Source: Hoplostethus atlanticus
Taxonomy: Eukaryota; Chordata; Actinopteri; Trachichthyiformes; Trachichthyidae
Reading direction: 5' to 3'
NCBI GenBank assembly: GCA_034670405.1
Contig: JAXDDX010000012.1
Coordinates: forward strand, 248,001 to 312,000
DNA: 64,000 nucleotides
Below the pieces are notes generated by a model that made no database searches, was not told the DNA's origin, and was given only the letters and a program-made list of their open reading frames with translations. Shown here piece by piece: positions 34,759 to 47,455 of the stretch; position 1 is the stretch's first letter; each line of letters opens with the position of its first letter. The position numbers were made by a program, and so were the translations under genes.

Positions 34759-36929
34759 TGCACAACATAGACATGCACACACACACAGACATGCCAGATC
34801 ACCATCATGCCAGGGGAATGAGGCAAAGTAGGAATTTTACTGGGTTGGATTTCAAAGTGAACATCGATTGAATTCCCCACTGTTTCTCTCTGATATAGTG
34901 TTTCCTAATATAGTGCATTTGCAATGGAAAATGATGGTCTTGCATGGGAAATGTGGTTTCAAAGGCCACTGCTGCTATTTTGGTTGAATATCAATGTTAC
35001 CCTCAGATTGTGATCCCATACAGCACCACTATATGGGTTTGATATATTAGAGAAAAAGGGTTATCGCCCAAGGCAAGGTTTGATTCCAGCCTGTATCCCC
35101 CAACGCAGGCAGAGGGACATCCAGAAGACGAGCTACTTCTACAGTATGCTCTTTGTGGCGCTGAAGGCTTTTCCTCTTTGTTTAATCTTTCTAGTCTTGC
35201 TGCATATTAACCAGAGCTTATGTTAAATCCATTTACTTTTCTGAACCCAGGCTTCCTGTAAACCATTAGAACTTTACTGAGTTTTTTCCGTCAGTATAAT
35301 TGGATTCGATTATACAAAAAACGACAACAATTTATTCACATAAGATGAAAAGCTGACAAACAAAACAGGCCGACTGCGGACGGGAAGCTCAGATGCTTAG
35401 TTTATTTACTTTTATGTCCTCTTGTTACCTTAAGGGGCGTATAAAACTTTACACAAGATCAAGATCAACAAACACTGGTGGATTAACAATATCGTCATCT
35501 GTCATATGAAATGGAACTTTTATATGCCTTTAAAATCACAAATGTCTTGAATGGATATCAGCATCATAGTGGGATCAATAAATGCAAAAGCAACACGGTT
35601 TACATTTGCTAAGTAATAGGAGCTCAGTTTGATTCAAATACTATCAATGCAGCCGACAGTATTACTGCAGTACATGAGGGCAACTGAAAGATGTGCTAAA
35701 GTCAATTATCCAATAAAACGTTATAAAAGTTTCTGTGACGTGATGAGAACATAGTTATGATTCAATATTAAACTTTATATGTTCCAGCCCTGTATGGAAA
35801 CCCTGGGATAGGTCGTCTTCTGTGGATTATTGTTCTGTCTATTGATACGCCCGGCGTGAAGGAGGCAAACGGTGACAAATCAAGTGAAGTTTATGTCGCT
35901 GTTAGAAAACTACAGACTGAGTCCATTATGGGGATATTGCCTGCTTAGAAGGGAAAGGTCATAAAAGTTGCCAGGTGTGGAATCACATCGTCTGAGAAGA
36001 TGTGAGGATTTAAGTGTCTGTTAAAGGAAAATACCAGCATTGGACACTTTCTGCCTCATTTGCTCCGTAGCACTTCTTGCTTTTATATTTTCTATTTCCC
36101 ATTACCTGGATTTAGTGTCATAGTTTGGGGGCAAGGTCTCTGTAATTCACATATTTTCAAGTGTCATTTCCAGAGGTGAACGCTGGCTGAAGCTATGAGC
36201 GACAGAAGGTGATGTTGAATCTGAGCTACATACACCAGTATATGTCGACACCGCGTCTGGAGCAGGTCTAGAGCAGATACTGTAGAGATAAGTGGGGGAA
36301 AAAAACCTCACAACTACTGACATGTAATACATTTCCTGAACATCAAAAGAGAGGAACCTTCAGGTAGCGTCAAAGATCATCAAAGAACCAGGTACCGAGG
36401 ACCAGCGAGGATCAAAGGCCCGCGAGACACCTTCATATACGAGACACAATAATATCATGCTCGCAAGCAAATCTTCAATAGTTGATATTGAACCTGCTGC
36501 CAGAGATCCCCAGTGTGAGTGACATAAGACATAAGTGGAGCACATACTTCCCATCATGCCCCTTATGTAATTAGCGTGTGAGACAGAGAGACCCAGGTTG
36601 CTTTATATAGCTAGCGCTGTGGGGCCGAGCCGCTACACAGGACCGATATAGACGCCGGGCTAACTGGTGTCATCCTCTAAGAGGGTGAGGAATCTCTAGA
36701 CTGCAGACCGCTGGCACAGCACCACATGGCTGTGACATTTACAGCACGGGCTGCGCATGTCGGCCATACTGGTGCTGAGGTAAGATAAGGCTGCGACTTT
36801 AAAGGTGCTATGTGCAGCATTTTTTTGGGAACTTCCCTTTCATGGCGTCTCAGGAACCTGCACACTGAAGACGTCTCAACAACGAAAAATATTGAATGTC
36901 CAAAAAAAAAAACTGGCTAACTTTTGCAG

Positions 36930-37235
36930 GGCGCCGATAGAGGGTGCGCTCACTGGTAGTATCCCAGTGATAAGGTTTGGCAGTCTGACTGAACAGGAGC
37001 ACGAACAACTGGAAACTGTGAAGACGGCATCAAAAATCACACTGCTGCAGCTCCAGGACGTTTGCACCTGCAGAACGAAGGCCTTGAGCATCATCGAGGA
37101 CAACATCCATCCAGCACATGCACACAGTTTTCACCACCTCCATCAGGAAAACGGTACCAGAGCATCGCTGTGTGTACCAGCCGCTTCAGGGACAGTTTCC
37201 TCCCACAGGCAGTGAACAGTGGCACACACACACAC
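36930..37235 (+). pseudogene. LINE reverse-transcriptase C-terminal fragment, frameshifted
   Basis: One frame reads IRFGSLTEQEHEQLETVKTA, then SKITLLQ and ALSIIEDNIHPAHAH. A second frame continues from about 37125 with FSPPPSGKRYQSIAVCTSRF and RDSFLPQAV. Together they follow the pattern of the C-terminus of jockey/L2-like LINE ORF2 proteins (..VKTASKI.., D..HP.H, LPSGRRYRSI, R.R.SFFPQAV). The frameshift and lack of upstream polymerase motifs show a 5'-truncated dead copy. The exact clade is uncertain. Confidence 0.7.
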
Positions 37236-37289
37236 GGTGATAACATCATCATCTTGCATGTCTGTTGTCTAGTTTTGTTGTATTTAGTG

Positions 37290-37917
37290 TAGGGCTGTCA
37301 AAATGAACGCGTTAATCCAGATTAATTAATTTGCATGATTAATTTGATTAAAAATTTTAACGCAATTAACACATGCGATCTGTTAAATTCGAAGCACAAT
37401 GACTCAAAATCCCACAATTCCACTCACTGGCGCGGATTGGTGCTCCAACGCTATCTGGAAGAACCAACTCGATAAAGATGGACGACTCTAAACAACATAT
37501 TGGCCCTCTCGATGGGAAGTTTGAGTACAAAAAAAACCCAAGACGGGACAATCGACCGACATAAAGTAGTTTGCACACTCTGCAGGAAGGAGTTTTCGTT
37601 TCACCGAAGCACTTCCAGCTTAAAGTACCACATCAACGCGAAGCATACATTAGTCGGGGATTCCTCTGCAAGTACTTCGGCGACGCCCGGCTTGCGCCAA
37701 ACCACCCTTTATTTTGATATCTGGACACCATATCTGTTCTATAGTTTAAATAAAACACATGTTAAGTGTATATATCGCCTTCTGTCATGAGTCTTTTTGC
37801 CCCCACAAAATGAAACACAATTAATAATGAATGGGTATTAATCGTGATTAATCTAAATTAATCCACAGCGGCCCTGTGATTAATCTGATTAAAAATTGTA
37901 ATCGTTTGACAGCCCTA
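37290..37917 (+). mobile_element. Non-autonomous hAT element with BED-finger remnant and intact target-site duplication
   Basis: The 628-bp element begins TAGGGCTGTCAAA and ends TTTGACAGCCCTA, a perfect 13-bp terminal inverted repeat. It is flanked by the identical 8-bp duplication ATTTAGTG at 37282-37289 and 37918-37925, the hAT hallmark. Subterminal sequence is rich in TTAAT/ATTAATC words on both sides. Inside, an ATG at 37478 opens a frame that shifts in an A run near 37527-37535 and continues as a BED-type zinc finger (VCTLCRKEF, then LKYHINAKH). It ends soon after LRQTTL. The rest of the transposase is deleted. Confidence 0.92.
37478..37790 (+). pseudogene. Truncated, frameshifted hAT transposase N-terminus (BED zinc finger)
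   Basis: The N-terminus MDDSKQHIGPLDGKFEYKK is followed, after a one-base shift at an A run, by DGTIDRHKVVCTLCRKEFSF and LKYHINAKH. Cysteines and histidines fit C-x2-C-xn-H-x4-H of BED fingers. The catalytic RNase-H-like and dimerisation domains are absent, so no transposase activity is expected. Family membership is inferred from the finger plus the 8-bp duplication. Confidence 0.8.
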
Positions 37918-38630
37918 ATTTAGTGTATTACTCATCGTATTGACTATCTGAACTTGAACTTGAACACATCGCTGCCAAACAAAACGAGACCGCGGTGCAG
38001 ACGGCTGCTAGCTCCCATCTCACGCCGGTGGTATTGTTGCTGCCAGCGTGTTGCTTTTCTTTTAGCCTTTAAATTAATTTTAAAACAGTTTACATTTGCG
38101 CATTTGCAATTCAATCACTGTGTCTAGGATTAATGCAGAAAATTCCATTTGCATTCCTACGTTGAGTTGATCAGCGTGCCTTGATGCACACGGATGCATG
38201 CACAAGAGGCTCGACAGACAGATCACACACAGCAGCTAGTGTGTTTGATATGTGCGGAGGCATCACACCGTTCTCATGCGATATCCTGCATGCCTATTAA
38301 ATAGTGGCCCGTGTCTCTGAGCCTCTAAATCCACAGTGCAACGTATGTACTGTATACAGTATGAAAGCAAAGCTTTCGTACAGTAACAGTGGGAAGTGCG
38401 GTTTGATGCGGCTCAGATCCCTCCTACTGTTCAACAGTTCCCTCTCAGGCTTTGGTTTGTTTTCATGATGCAATGTCCTTGGCAACTGGCAGAGTTGCAG
38501 AGCCTTGTCTGCTCCAAGTGAAAGAGATGGCATAAGCCCTCGCGCCTTGTGACTAGAATTTTGATCATTTAAAAATCTTTCTTCCACACTTGTTTTCTCT
38601 GCTCTTCCCCTTCTTTCTTCTCTCTGTCTT

Positions 38631-38632
<2 letters not shown>

Positions 38633-38678
<46 letters not shown>
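38633..38678. repeat. CT microsatellite
   Basis: About 22 CT units. Confidence 0.95.
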
Positions 38679-38679
<1 letters not shown>

Positions 38680-39525
38680 TTCACCCTTTCTGTCTCTGCA
38701 AGTCGCAGAATCTCAGAATAATGAGTTCCTCGTCCTCCTGTGGTGAGGCACGTTCACTGTTGCAAACCGAGGCTTCTTTGATATGGATTCTTTTTACATC
38801 AGCCGTCCCATTTATTGTCGGGCTTCCTTGTAAAGGTCATATACTCATTAAATCCAATAAACATAGGAAGTTTTAAGGACACTATGGGTGAACTGATTCA
38901 CCAAAATAAACTCTATTCTCCAGGATGCATGTAGTCTGCTGATCAAAGACATAGAGTTGCACAATCCACAGCTCACATTCATTTTATTTTGAAATTAAAT
39001 TAGGTGCCACCAGTAATGCTATCACCAAATAAAATCAATTTCATTAATTGAGAATGAGGAGAAATCTATACTAACGTGTTATTTGGCCCTAAGCCTTATC
39101 AATATGACGGTGTGTTTTCTGTGTATGCCTCCACAGTCCAAGGTACTGAGGTAGGACAGCAGTGACACATAGCTCCGATGTCTGGTATGCAGGCTACAAT
39201 ATCCTGCCTACCTGCAATGAAACTACATATTTCTGCACATAGACCCACAGGGCAATGAAAAGGAGCATTTGTTTCTGTCAAGGGCTGACTATCTGAGACT
39301 TTACGACTGTAATTATATCTAATCAAAGAAGACATAAAAACTGAAATGTGTCAGAATGCTGGTGGGTTGCCAGATTGCTGAGCCGTCCCACCTTTTGAAG
39401 CCGATAGCAGTACGGCTTGGGTATGGGCGTGTGGAGAGGCAAATACTCCCACACACTGCGCTATCGCCGAGTTTATCTTAAGATGAAGGCCAGCCGAAGT
39501 CGGTGGCTTATGAATGACGTCACGG

Positions 39526-39527
<2 letters not shown>

Positions 39528-39570
<43 letters not shown>
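39528..39570. repeat. CA microsatellite
   Basis: About 21 CA units. Confidence 0.95.
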
Positions 39571-39572
<2 letters not shown>

Positions 39573-41520
39573 AAAGAGTAATATGCGATTCTATGCAGGG
39601 GGGTTGGATATGAAGGCAGAGAACCAGACAGAAACACCTGAGACAACAAACTGATTATGAAATCAAGATCTTTCTTTCTGCTGGCAGAGCCGGACGACGT
39701 TTGGCAGCCAAGACCTGAGAGTCCAGAGATTAGATTCAATTAAGAGAAGGGAAAGGTTGAGCTACTGACACGGGGATGTTTACTGTCATTGCTTTAACTC
39801 GCTGAACTTGAACGCAGATGCTGCTGAGGACAGGCATCGATTCCCACGTGGAACTTGAAAAATATCAGCAGTATTTTCACAGCGACCGTCATCATCGTTA
39901 TCACCACAACAACTGTACTAGCCTACGGCTGAATGATTTAGGTGCGATATGTTCAGGTGGCTCTCGTCCTTTAAAAGAAAAAGCAAACACGTCCATCAGT
40001 GATGAATGAGGCCGTTCTGTTCTGTTCCAAAATAAAGGAGTGAAATAACATGGGCGTGTGAGGAACTCCATGTGAATGAATTGTTTTGGCGGCGATCCAG
40101 AGAGTTCCTCCTGCAGAGCCAGTTAAAACACAGATAGCGGCACAGGCTCATTGTTATGTTGGGATCCGCCCCAGACCTGGGATTTGTTCGCCGAGTACAA
40201 AAGCAAGGGAAATGAAATAGTAACACAAACTGGATTTGGAGGGAATATTCTTTTTTCTGCAGGATCGGGTGATGTGGCGGGGAGGTTACACGGGGGTTGA
40301 GGAGCTGTCCTTGGGGAGAGGAGGTGAAACTTGACAAAGCCCTCCACAAGCTCAGACAAGTACAGTGAGCAGCGGCGAACACTGTTAAGAACAACACAGG
40401 TGAAACCCGCCACACGTCACGCCATAAAAATTCCCCCGTTTTGCAACACAGGTTCATTATTACGAAAGAATGTGCAGGATGGATGTCACACCGCATTTCA
40501 GTTTCACCTCACCTCAGCGAAGACGCACGGATGACACCGGTGTTGCAAAATACATACCCTTGCATTCAAGACGCTAATGCATTTTGCGTGCCAACAGTAG
40601 GTTTTTATCGCATTGCAAAAATGCATTGTATAGCACATGCAGTTTCCACAGAAGGATTTATTTAATGGTACAATTTGTCCCCGCCCCTCCTTCCAGTAGC
40701 GATTTCACAGTGAGCCCTCCAGAGATAAGCCTGTCCTTCATGTGCTCTGTCTAAGCACAGGGCCCAGATTACAGGGCCAGGGAGGATTCCCTACTGGCTG
40801 CCTGCTCCGCTACAACGTCTCCTGGACATAAACAAGTAGGATGTTCCAGAGTGAATAGTCTTTGCAATCTTTTACAGGCTATGTATCTTTGTAATCCCAT
40901 GTGCTATGGCTGCAGTCAGAATAGGCTGAATGCTGCAATGCATCCTGGAACATATAGTCTGTGGGCTAATGCATTCTAACGAACAAAGCGCCTTATGAAA
41001 AGCTCTGCAGCCCAAAGCTCATTTTGCTTCTCCAGTATCAGTTTGTGGAACTGCCTCCCTGTGCAAATCAAATCCTGTCCTAGCAGAGCGATATTTAAAA
41101 AGTGAGTACATCAGTCTGGAACAGACTGAGAGGTGGCCGGTGTTACGACCGCTTATCGTGTCTTTATTGTGCTTTGTGCTTTATGTCACGCTGTTATCAT
41201 TTTGTCTTCGTCAAATCAACATGCCCGACATACTCAGTGCACAATGCACGTCTTCTCCGGAGCTGGCGAACGTATACCGCATTATCTAATACACAGTATT
41301 TAATGTGCACAGATCAGAGTTTTTCGATGCGTGTTGCAGCAGCATGTTGGCAATTCTCTGGTGAAACACTCCTCCTCCCCCTCCTCCTCCTCCTTGTTCT
41401 GCTCGTCCTCAGATAACTGCCTCCAGCAGAAGATGTCCTGTCGGCACCTGGCACCCAAGGGAAGGGAGGCCTGGTATTCCATACCTAACACACACACACA
41501 CTGTGCGCGAGAGGAGCGTA

Positions 41521-41622
41521 TGTGCGTGTGTGTGTGTGTGTGTGTGTGTGCGTGCATGCACTTGCACAACTGTTCTGCATATCTTTGTGAGTGTGTGTGA
41601 GTGTGTGTGTGTGTGTGTGTGC
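41521..41622. repeat. Two GT microsatellites
   Basis: GT runs at about 41527-41550 and 41590-41622 are separated by mixed sequence. Confidence 0.9.
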
Positions 41623-44600
41623 AAGCCCGTAGTGTGTTGCACGGTATATTTGCGGTGCATGTTATTGTGTGCCTGTGAGCTGGTGTTGTCTGTCAATCTC
41701 CCCCTGGTCCCTGCCTGCTCTGGCTGGCTTATTGAAGCAACAGACAGCGTGGGCACACACCAGCTCGGAGCAGACCTGATCCCAGGCTGATAGAGACAGA
41801 CAGAGACTTGGTGAAGTTGAGAGAACAGCCTGGGGTTGTCTGCAGACCACGGGGAATACGCCCCCGAGTCACAAAAAATTGGAGTACAACCCAAAACTCT
41901 GCTAAACCCCCCTCCTCTGCTAACGCTGCCATACAGCTCTCTGTCTGTCTACCTGCGTTGTCTGGCTGTCTGAGTACCTGTCAGTCAGCCAGTCAGTCAG
42001 ATTAGATCATTCAATCTGTGCCTTTGCATTTATTTAGTAACCTCCATTCCTGCATTAGTTTTTAGCTTTCTTGTCCACGGGCTTACTTAGTTGTTCCCTG
42101 TTGTTCATCAGTGCCATCAATCTTGTATGGAGAAAACCAATGCATCAGCAGTGTAATTTTGTAATCAGCACAGCGAGGAATACAAATCAGATCGGCAGCA
42201 GGGCCGTAATGCATGTAATCCATCAGAATGAAAGTGTTACAGACAACTGATAAACATGCATTTTTGAGGTGATTAATTGACTGAATAATGGATTGATCTC
42301 TGCGTTTCATACTTTCTTTTATTCCTAAGAAAGTCAATGAACGGCGTGCATAAAGACGGCGGCCTTCTGATTGTGTCCAAACGTCACCAGATGAACCAAA
42401 CAGGCAAACTGAATCGATTGTGTGCAGCTGTTGGGTTTTCCATGATTTCCAGATGATCAATAATACAGTGTAATGTAGAATATACAGGCACTTTGGGAAC
42501 ATGCATTGTGGGATTGGTGTTTTGTGTTTTGAGTACTCTAGATAACTAGTAACTAGGATTACAACCTCCACGCCACTGACAGAGCTCAGACTGGTGAGGT
42601 CACACGGTAGCTTTTACCCTCACGTCTGTATGACTAGTTACATGTGGACCCAAGAAATATCCGGTGACGTTGTTTTCTCGGCAGTCACAACATTGGGCCG
42701 TTGCTGCCAGGCCTGGCTGTGGCTATCTGGATGAAAGATTGATGAGGCTCTTCAGGTAGATACAAAGCTAAATGTCTTGTTTATTAATGCGCTGTGATTG
42801 GATCCATTAGCTGCCTTGTGTAAACTAATCGCCGTGTAATGTGTGTTGTCATTTCAGCCTAACTGCTGATAATGTATTCCTCCCCCATCTTTGCAAATGC
42901 TGTTATTTTCTAATAGACTCATAGAAATAATGTTGTGTCAGGAGTAAGGATTTTTTTCCCATCCGGTCCAGTGAACAGTAAGCATGTTTCACATTCACAT
43001 TGATTGCTGAATTTGCGGTATACTCCAGCTTGCTGCTCTCTGATATGGACGGTTATATACAGATTCATTGCAGGGCAAAGCACAACAGCAGATTTGGACA
43101 AATCAAGTCAATCTGTGGTGTGGTAAAGCCTTGCTTTTCCTCTCTCAGACAGGAAGGAACCTCTAGTTTTCATAAGAAGTTGTTTGCAAATTAAATCAAA
43201 TTGGGTCAAATCTTAGTTGCATCCTGAAAATATTACTGCATGCAACCTTTTGCTTCAGCATGACATGATACCCAAAAAGACATCAGCACAGTGTTGACGC
43301 TGGGGATGGAGAGCAGAGCCTTGTAATAGCAGATCTTACAGTATTGCTTTCACAAAGGATGGAAAACCGCCTCGCGGAAACCATAACAGTATCACAACCG
43401 CGCTGGCTGACATCCAGCTTGCCATCTTCAGGGATCAATTTCTTCAAAGCATAATGTATCTCTTTTATTCTCCATCTGAGATGCAGAGTTGGTGATCTCA
43501 AGGTGTGCATGGAGACTTTGAAGTGCAAACGAGATGGAAGATTCGCGGCACAGGTTTCTCCCCGCAGAGAAACCCTGACCTCCAGTGAACAGAGCAAATT
43601 GAAAATAAGTTTAGTAGGGCATGTCGCAGTTCAATGCACATATTAGAAAATAAACCTGCCTGTCAGAATCAATTCACAACGCCGTTGAATTTGGGAGAGT
43701 CAGCTGAAGCGCTTCTTCCCAAGCCAAACTCTACATCTTGCATATTTGCTGGAGATATCTCCAATTCTTCGTCATTAGGACGCGATATCCACGTCTAATT
43801 GTCACGATTACGTCCACGTCTTTGAAAGCTGCTGCAGCACATTCTTGAACGATAAATCAATTTAAAACAAATTACGAAACGACAAAGTTGTTGTTTTCCT
43901 GTTTACACTCGCCCACATTCCTCACAGTGTATCGTGTCTTAAGTGACAGCCGTGCCTTGCATCACTGAAACGTACTCGCTAGTTCATTAAGCCGACAGAC
44001 AGCGCGGGCCTCATCTATAAATATAACTGCGGCCTATTCTTTTTGCGGCAGGTTCACGCCAAGACGGCAGCTTTTAAGTGTCAGTCGCATGGGAACTCCA
44101 CTTCACAAGCAACAACATAACAAATATTGCACATGGAGAGAATGAGGGAACAAAAGAAAAGAAACTGTTTTTTTTAGCGGTACACACGCCGCAGAGTGTA
44201 CCGCATGCTGTGGCGCTACAATAGCTGTTGTTTGGGAGTTGTTGCTATGGACGGGTTTGCACACTCAGTGGGGCTCGCTGCTCTGCTTACCCCTTTTACA
44301 TTATGGAAGCCGGAGGGGGGAGGAGGGGGGGAGGACGGGGAGATGCTATGGTTAAAAATGTAAACAAACTGGTAGGAGGCCTGCAATCACACAAAGGCAT
44401 AACAGTCCATTAAACCCATGTGACCGCTCGCCTTTGATTTATTTTCATTTTTTTTTTTTAGTTCAGAATTGCGCCGGTTGTTTTCATTCATTGGGTTAAA
44501 ACGCTTCCCCGAGCACGGCGTATCTGTTTGAACGGATGATGAAGGGTATATTTAGCTGATATCAGGGACGGCGAGCGCTGGAAAAACACGAGCATTAGCA

Positions 44601-45198
44601 AACAATCACAGCACACACACCGCTCTATCTGTACAGCGGACCGCATGCAGAAGATGGAGCATTTACACAGCGGCTTCGCCCAGCCTATTGTCCCGCACTT
44701 CACTAATTATAAACACACCTGCAGCCCCTTCCTTCCTGCACCGAGGTTCCCACAAAACCAATCGGACGGGCTGAAAGGGAGAGTCACAATGATGTAATTA
44801 CTTTTCCAGGTTCCCAGGACACATTGAAAGGAAAACAGGGGGGATGGGGGACGCAGGACCGTGGCTAAACAGTAAAGCCGGTTTGGTGCTCTTGAAAGCC
44901 GACTTGGGTAGAAAAGGTCTTACGGATTACCCCGATACATGATTTAATGGCACATTCTCCATTGGTTCAGCCCACTCGGTTTTCCAGTCCGGCAAAGACC
45001 CGAGAGCAGACAATCAACAATGACGGCGATACGAGGAATTGGTTTGGTTTTTCACATCTGCCCTGCGTAGTGTTTACAGGTTTATTTCTAGAATGCATGA
45101 GATGCTTGGAGGCTCAAGGTTGCATCACCTGTTCCTCCCCACACATAGTTTTTCCTCTCATTTTCCTGGAAAACAAACCTGGTGGTTATTCTGGGCAG

Positions 45199-45530
45199 AT
45201 TGGAGTACAAACAGTTCTTAGAGGCAGAGCTGCTCTGGAAGAAATAAGAGAAATAATCTCATTGGTTGAGGTAAACCTCAACGGGGAGAGCAAAACAACA
45301 GCAAAGCCCAACTGGACCGTCCTGAGCTCTTCTTCTCTCTTCTCTAGGTTAGCTAGTTAGCCTAGCTAGATCAAGAATGAATGGAAAAATAAATCATTTT
45401 TATTTACAGTAAAGTTCCTTTGTTGCCATTCAAGTTAGCTGTGGTTGTTTGGCTCCGCCCGTTGAGGTTTAACTCAACCAATGAGATTATTTCTGCCTCA
45501 GAGAAACGTTTGTAGAACTAAAAATCCAAT
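45199..45530. mobile_element. Inverted-repeat element (MITE-like), copy 1
   Basis: The left arm at about 45252-45288 reads AATAATCTCATTGGTTGAGG then TAAACCTCAACGGGG. The right arm at about 45455-45491 is its complement (CCCGTTGAGGTTTAACTCAA, CCAATGAGATTATTTC). Outer sequences also pair: ATTGGA, GTACAAAC and AGAGGCAGA on the left against TCTGCCTC, GTTTGTAG and TCCAAT on the right. The centre carries a GTTAGCTAGTTAGCCTAGCT motif. The superfamily is not recognised and no clear target-site duplication was seen. Confidence 0.75.
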
Positions 45531-45600
45531 GTGCTTGTTTTTGGTCACTGTAGTTATCTGAATCTATTCACTATTTATTTGTAAAGTTCTCCTGATGGTG

Positions 45601-45601
<1 letters not shown>

Positions 45602-45656
<55 letters not shown>
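45602..45656. repeat. GT microsatellite
   Basis: About 27 GT units. Confidence 0.95.
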
Positions 45657-45661
<5 letters not shown>

Positions 45662-46211
45662 AGATGTAAGCTACAGCTACCCCAAAATACATTTCAACTC
45701 TGTCTGTCTGTGGTTGTCCTTGCGGCCACCGCGGCACTTGAGAAAAGAAAGTGCTCTTGAGAGGATGCAGATGAGGAAAATCTTTGAACTAGTAGTGGGT
45801 AGAGGGTGCTTTTCAGAAATGACCTTCAATGGTTGTTTTCAACCGCGCTGAAACATCTTGGGATCGGATTGCAAGCAATTAACACAACGCAAATGCGGTC
45901 TAGTGGATGGTAAACAGTAAAAAGTACAGGAAGAAGAGACAAAGAAGGATGAAGCGGTGAAGGTTGGCTGTTTGTCGAGTACCGATGTTTAGACTCATGA
46001 GGCTTACCCAGTCCGCTGCCTGCTCACAGGCTCGTACTGGAGGGGATCTGGAGAGCACTCGTGAAGTCAAGAGAGACGAGCGAAAGGCAACTATTTGGGA
46101 TTCACTCTTAACAACCGCCATTTTAACCGGATTGCCACAAATTAACTTGGCTCAAATTAACACTTTAGTCACCACTGAAAGCATTTCATTCATCAAAGAC
46201 ACCCCCCCCCG

Positions 46212-46215
<4 letters not shown>

Positions 46216-46250
<35 letters not shown>
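46216..46250. repeat. CA microsatellite
   Basis: About 17 CA units after a C run. Confidence 0.95.
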
Positions 46251-46251
<1 letters not shown>

Positions 46252-47415
46252 AGAATGCCATCACTTACCCCACTCATCACCCTTTTGCATCAATACAAGT
46301 CGTTTTCACATTAGAGTGGATACTGGGGTGCATAGCCAGCCCGGCTTGTAAACCTTATTTGTTGGTTGTTAGGGGGATTGGGGGCTGTGGTGGTGTTGGG
46401 GGGGGGGGGGCTCCTTTTTGAAAGTGTGGGTTTTTGATTCAGCGCCATATTCTGTGAAGCTGAAAAACAGCCCCATCAGTAACTCATTTCATATGGATGT
46501 GCTGTGATGTGGCGACGGCTTTAGTCTCTCCGCAGTATGGTGCTCTGCTACAGGCGCTCTGCATTCATGTTCTGTATTATTCTTTTCTTCCTGACGACAC
46601 AACGGCAGTGGAAGCTGCTCAACATCCTGGAGGAAGCTGGCGATGATTGCAATTATTAGCTTATTGGTATTGCCCGCGGTAAGCAGTCGGACCTTCGGTG
46701 GAAAAACGTCTGTCAAAATACTGTGACTTTTTCAGACTCAGCCATTTGACATTTGACCTGTGCACCACGGCACTAAGTGGCTGTCAAAGCAAAGCTGTCA
46801 TGTCCCATCCTAGGTGCTCTTTAAAGCGTGCTCGTCTCCTACTGAGCACATTGAAGTGAGCGCTTGTCGGTTGGGGGGTATTCCAGGGGGCATAGGTTCA
46901 CGCTTAATCAAATCACAAACCCTGGTGTTGCACAGAAATAGGAAATAGGAAACAGTCAGGGCAATTAGGTGGGCATTTCCCCCGCAAAGTTGCAAACAAG
47001 GGAGCCCAAAAATACTTTGGATGTGAGGACGCTGAATGCTTCGCTGTTGCTTCATTTGAGAGCTCTTTTTTTGTGCGGTCGCCTATTAGCGGTTAATTGA
47101 GAATTGAGAGAGTCCTGGGATAAGCTGTGAAAGAATGTGAGTACTGTCCAAGCCGTGGCCCGGTCCCAATGGAGGCGGGACAGGAGGGCGGGACGGGAGG
47201 GGGTGGGGGGTATAGACTCACCCCACACCCCCGTCACCCACCCCCCCTGTCCTTCGTCTCCCCCTCACATGCCTGTCTCTTTTTTTTTTTTTTTTTTCTC
47301 TACACAAGAAGACGCCCACGATACAGCACCGTCCGCCAAACTGAATATTGAGTTTGTTTGACGAGTGAAGGAAAATTATTTGCTGTTCAGCTTTTCCTTT
47401 TTGTGAATCTTCCTT

Positions 47416-47419
<4 letters not shown>

Positions 47420-47451
<32 letters not shown>
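47420..47451. repeat. CT microsatellite
   Basis: About 15 CT units. Confidence 0.95.

Positions 47452-47455
<4 letters not shown>

Larger units (their letters stand above)
28361..36900. other. Intergenic sequence with possible conserved blocks
   Basis: No gene is visible. The 28360-28620 and 29900-30340 blocks are unique-looking, AT-rich and free of simple repeats, so they are candidate regulatory elements. An A run at about 30891-30909, a G/A tract at 32110-32180, CA arrays at 33706-33754 and 34726-34756, and short pyrimidine tracts at 34070-34230 are low-complexity. 34860-36750 is plain sequence with nothing recognisable. Confidence 0.5.
37926..45198. other. Intergenic sequence
   Basis: No gene is visible. 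CT repeat at 38633-38678, CA repeat at 39528-39570, GT runs at 41521-41550 and 41590-41622. The stretch 42000-44160 is largely unique-looking and low in simple repeats; 43600-44060 has the AT-rich texture of a candidate conserved element. G-rich tracts lie at 44310-44345 and 44840-44855. Confidence 0.5.

Noticed and set aside
36805-37215. 136-codon open frame considered as a host gene
   Set aside because: Its C-terminal part matches LINE ORF2 C-terminal motifs, with a frameshift to another frame; it is a transposon remnant.
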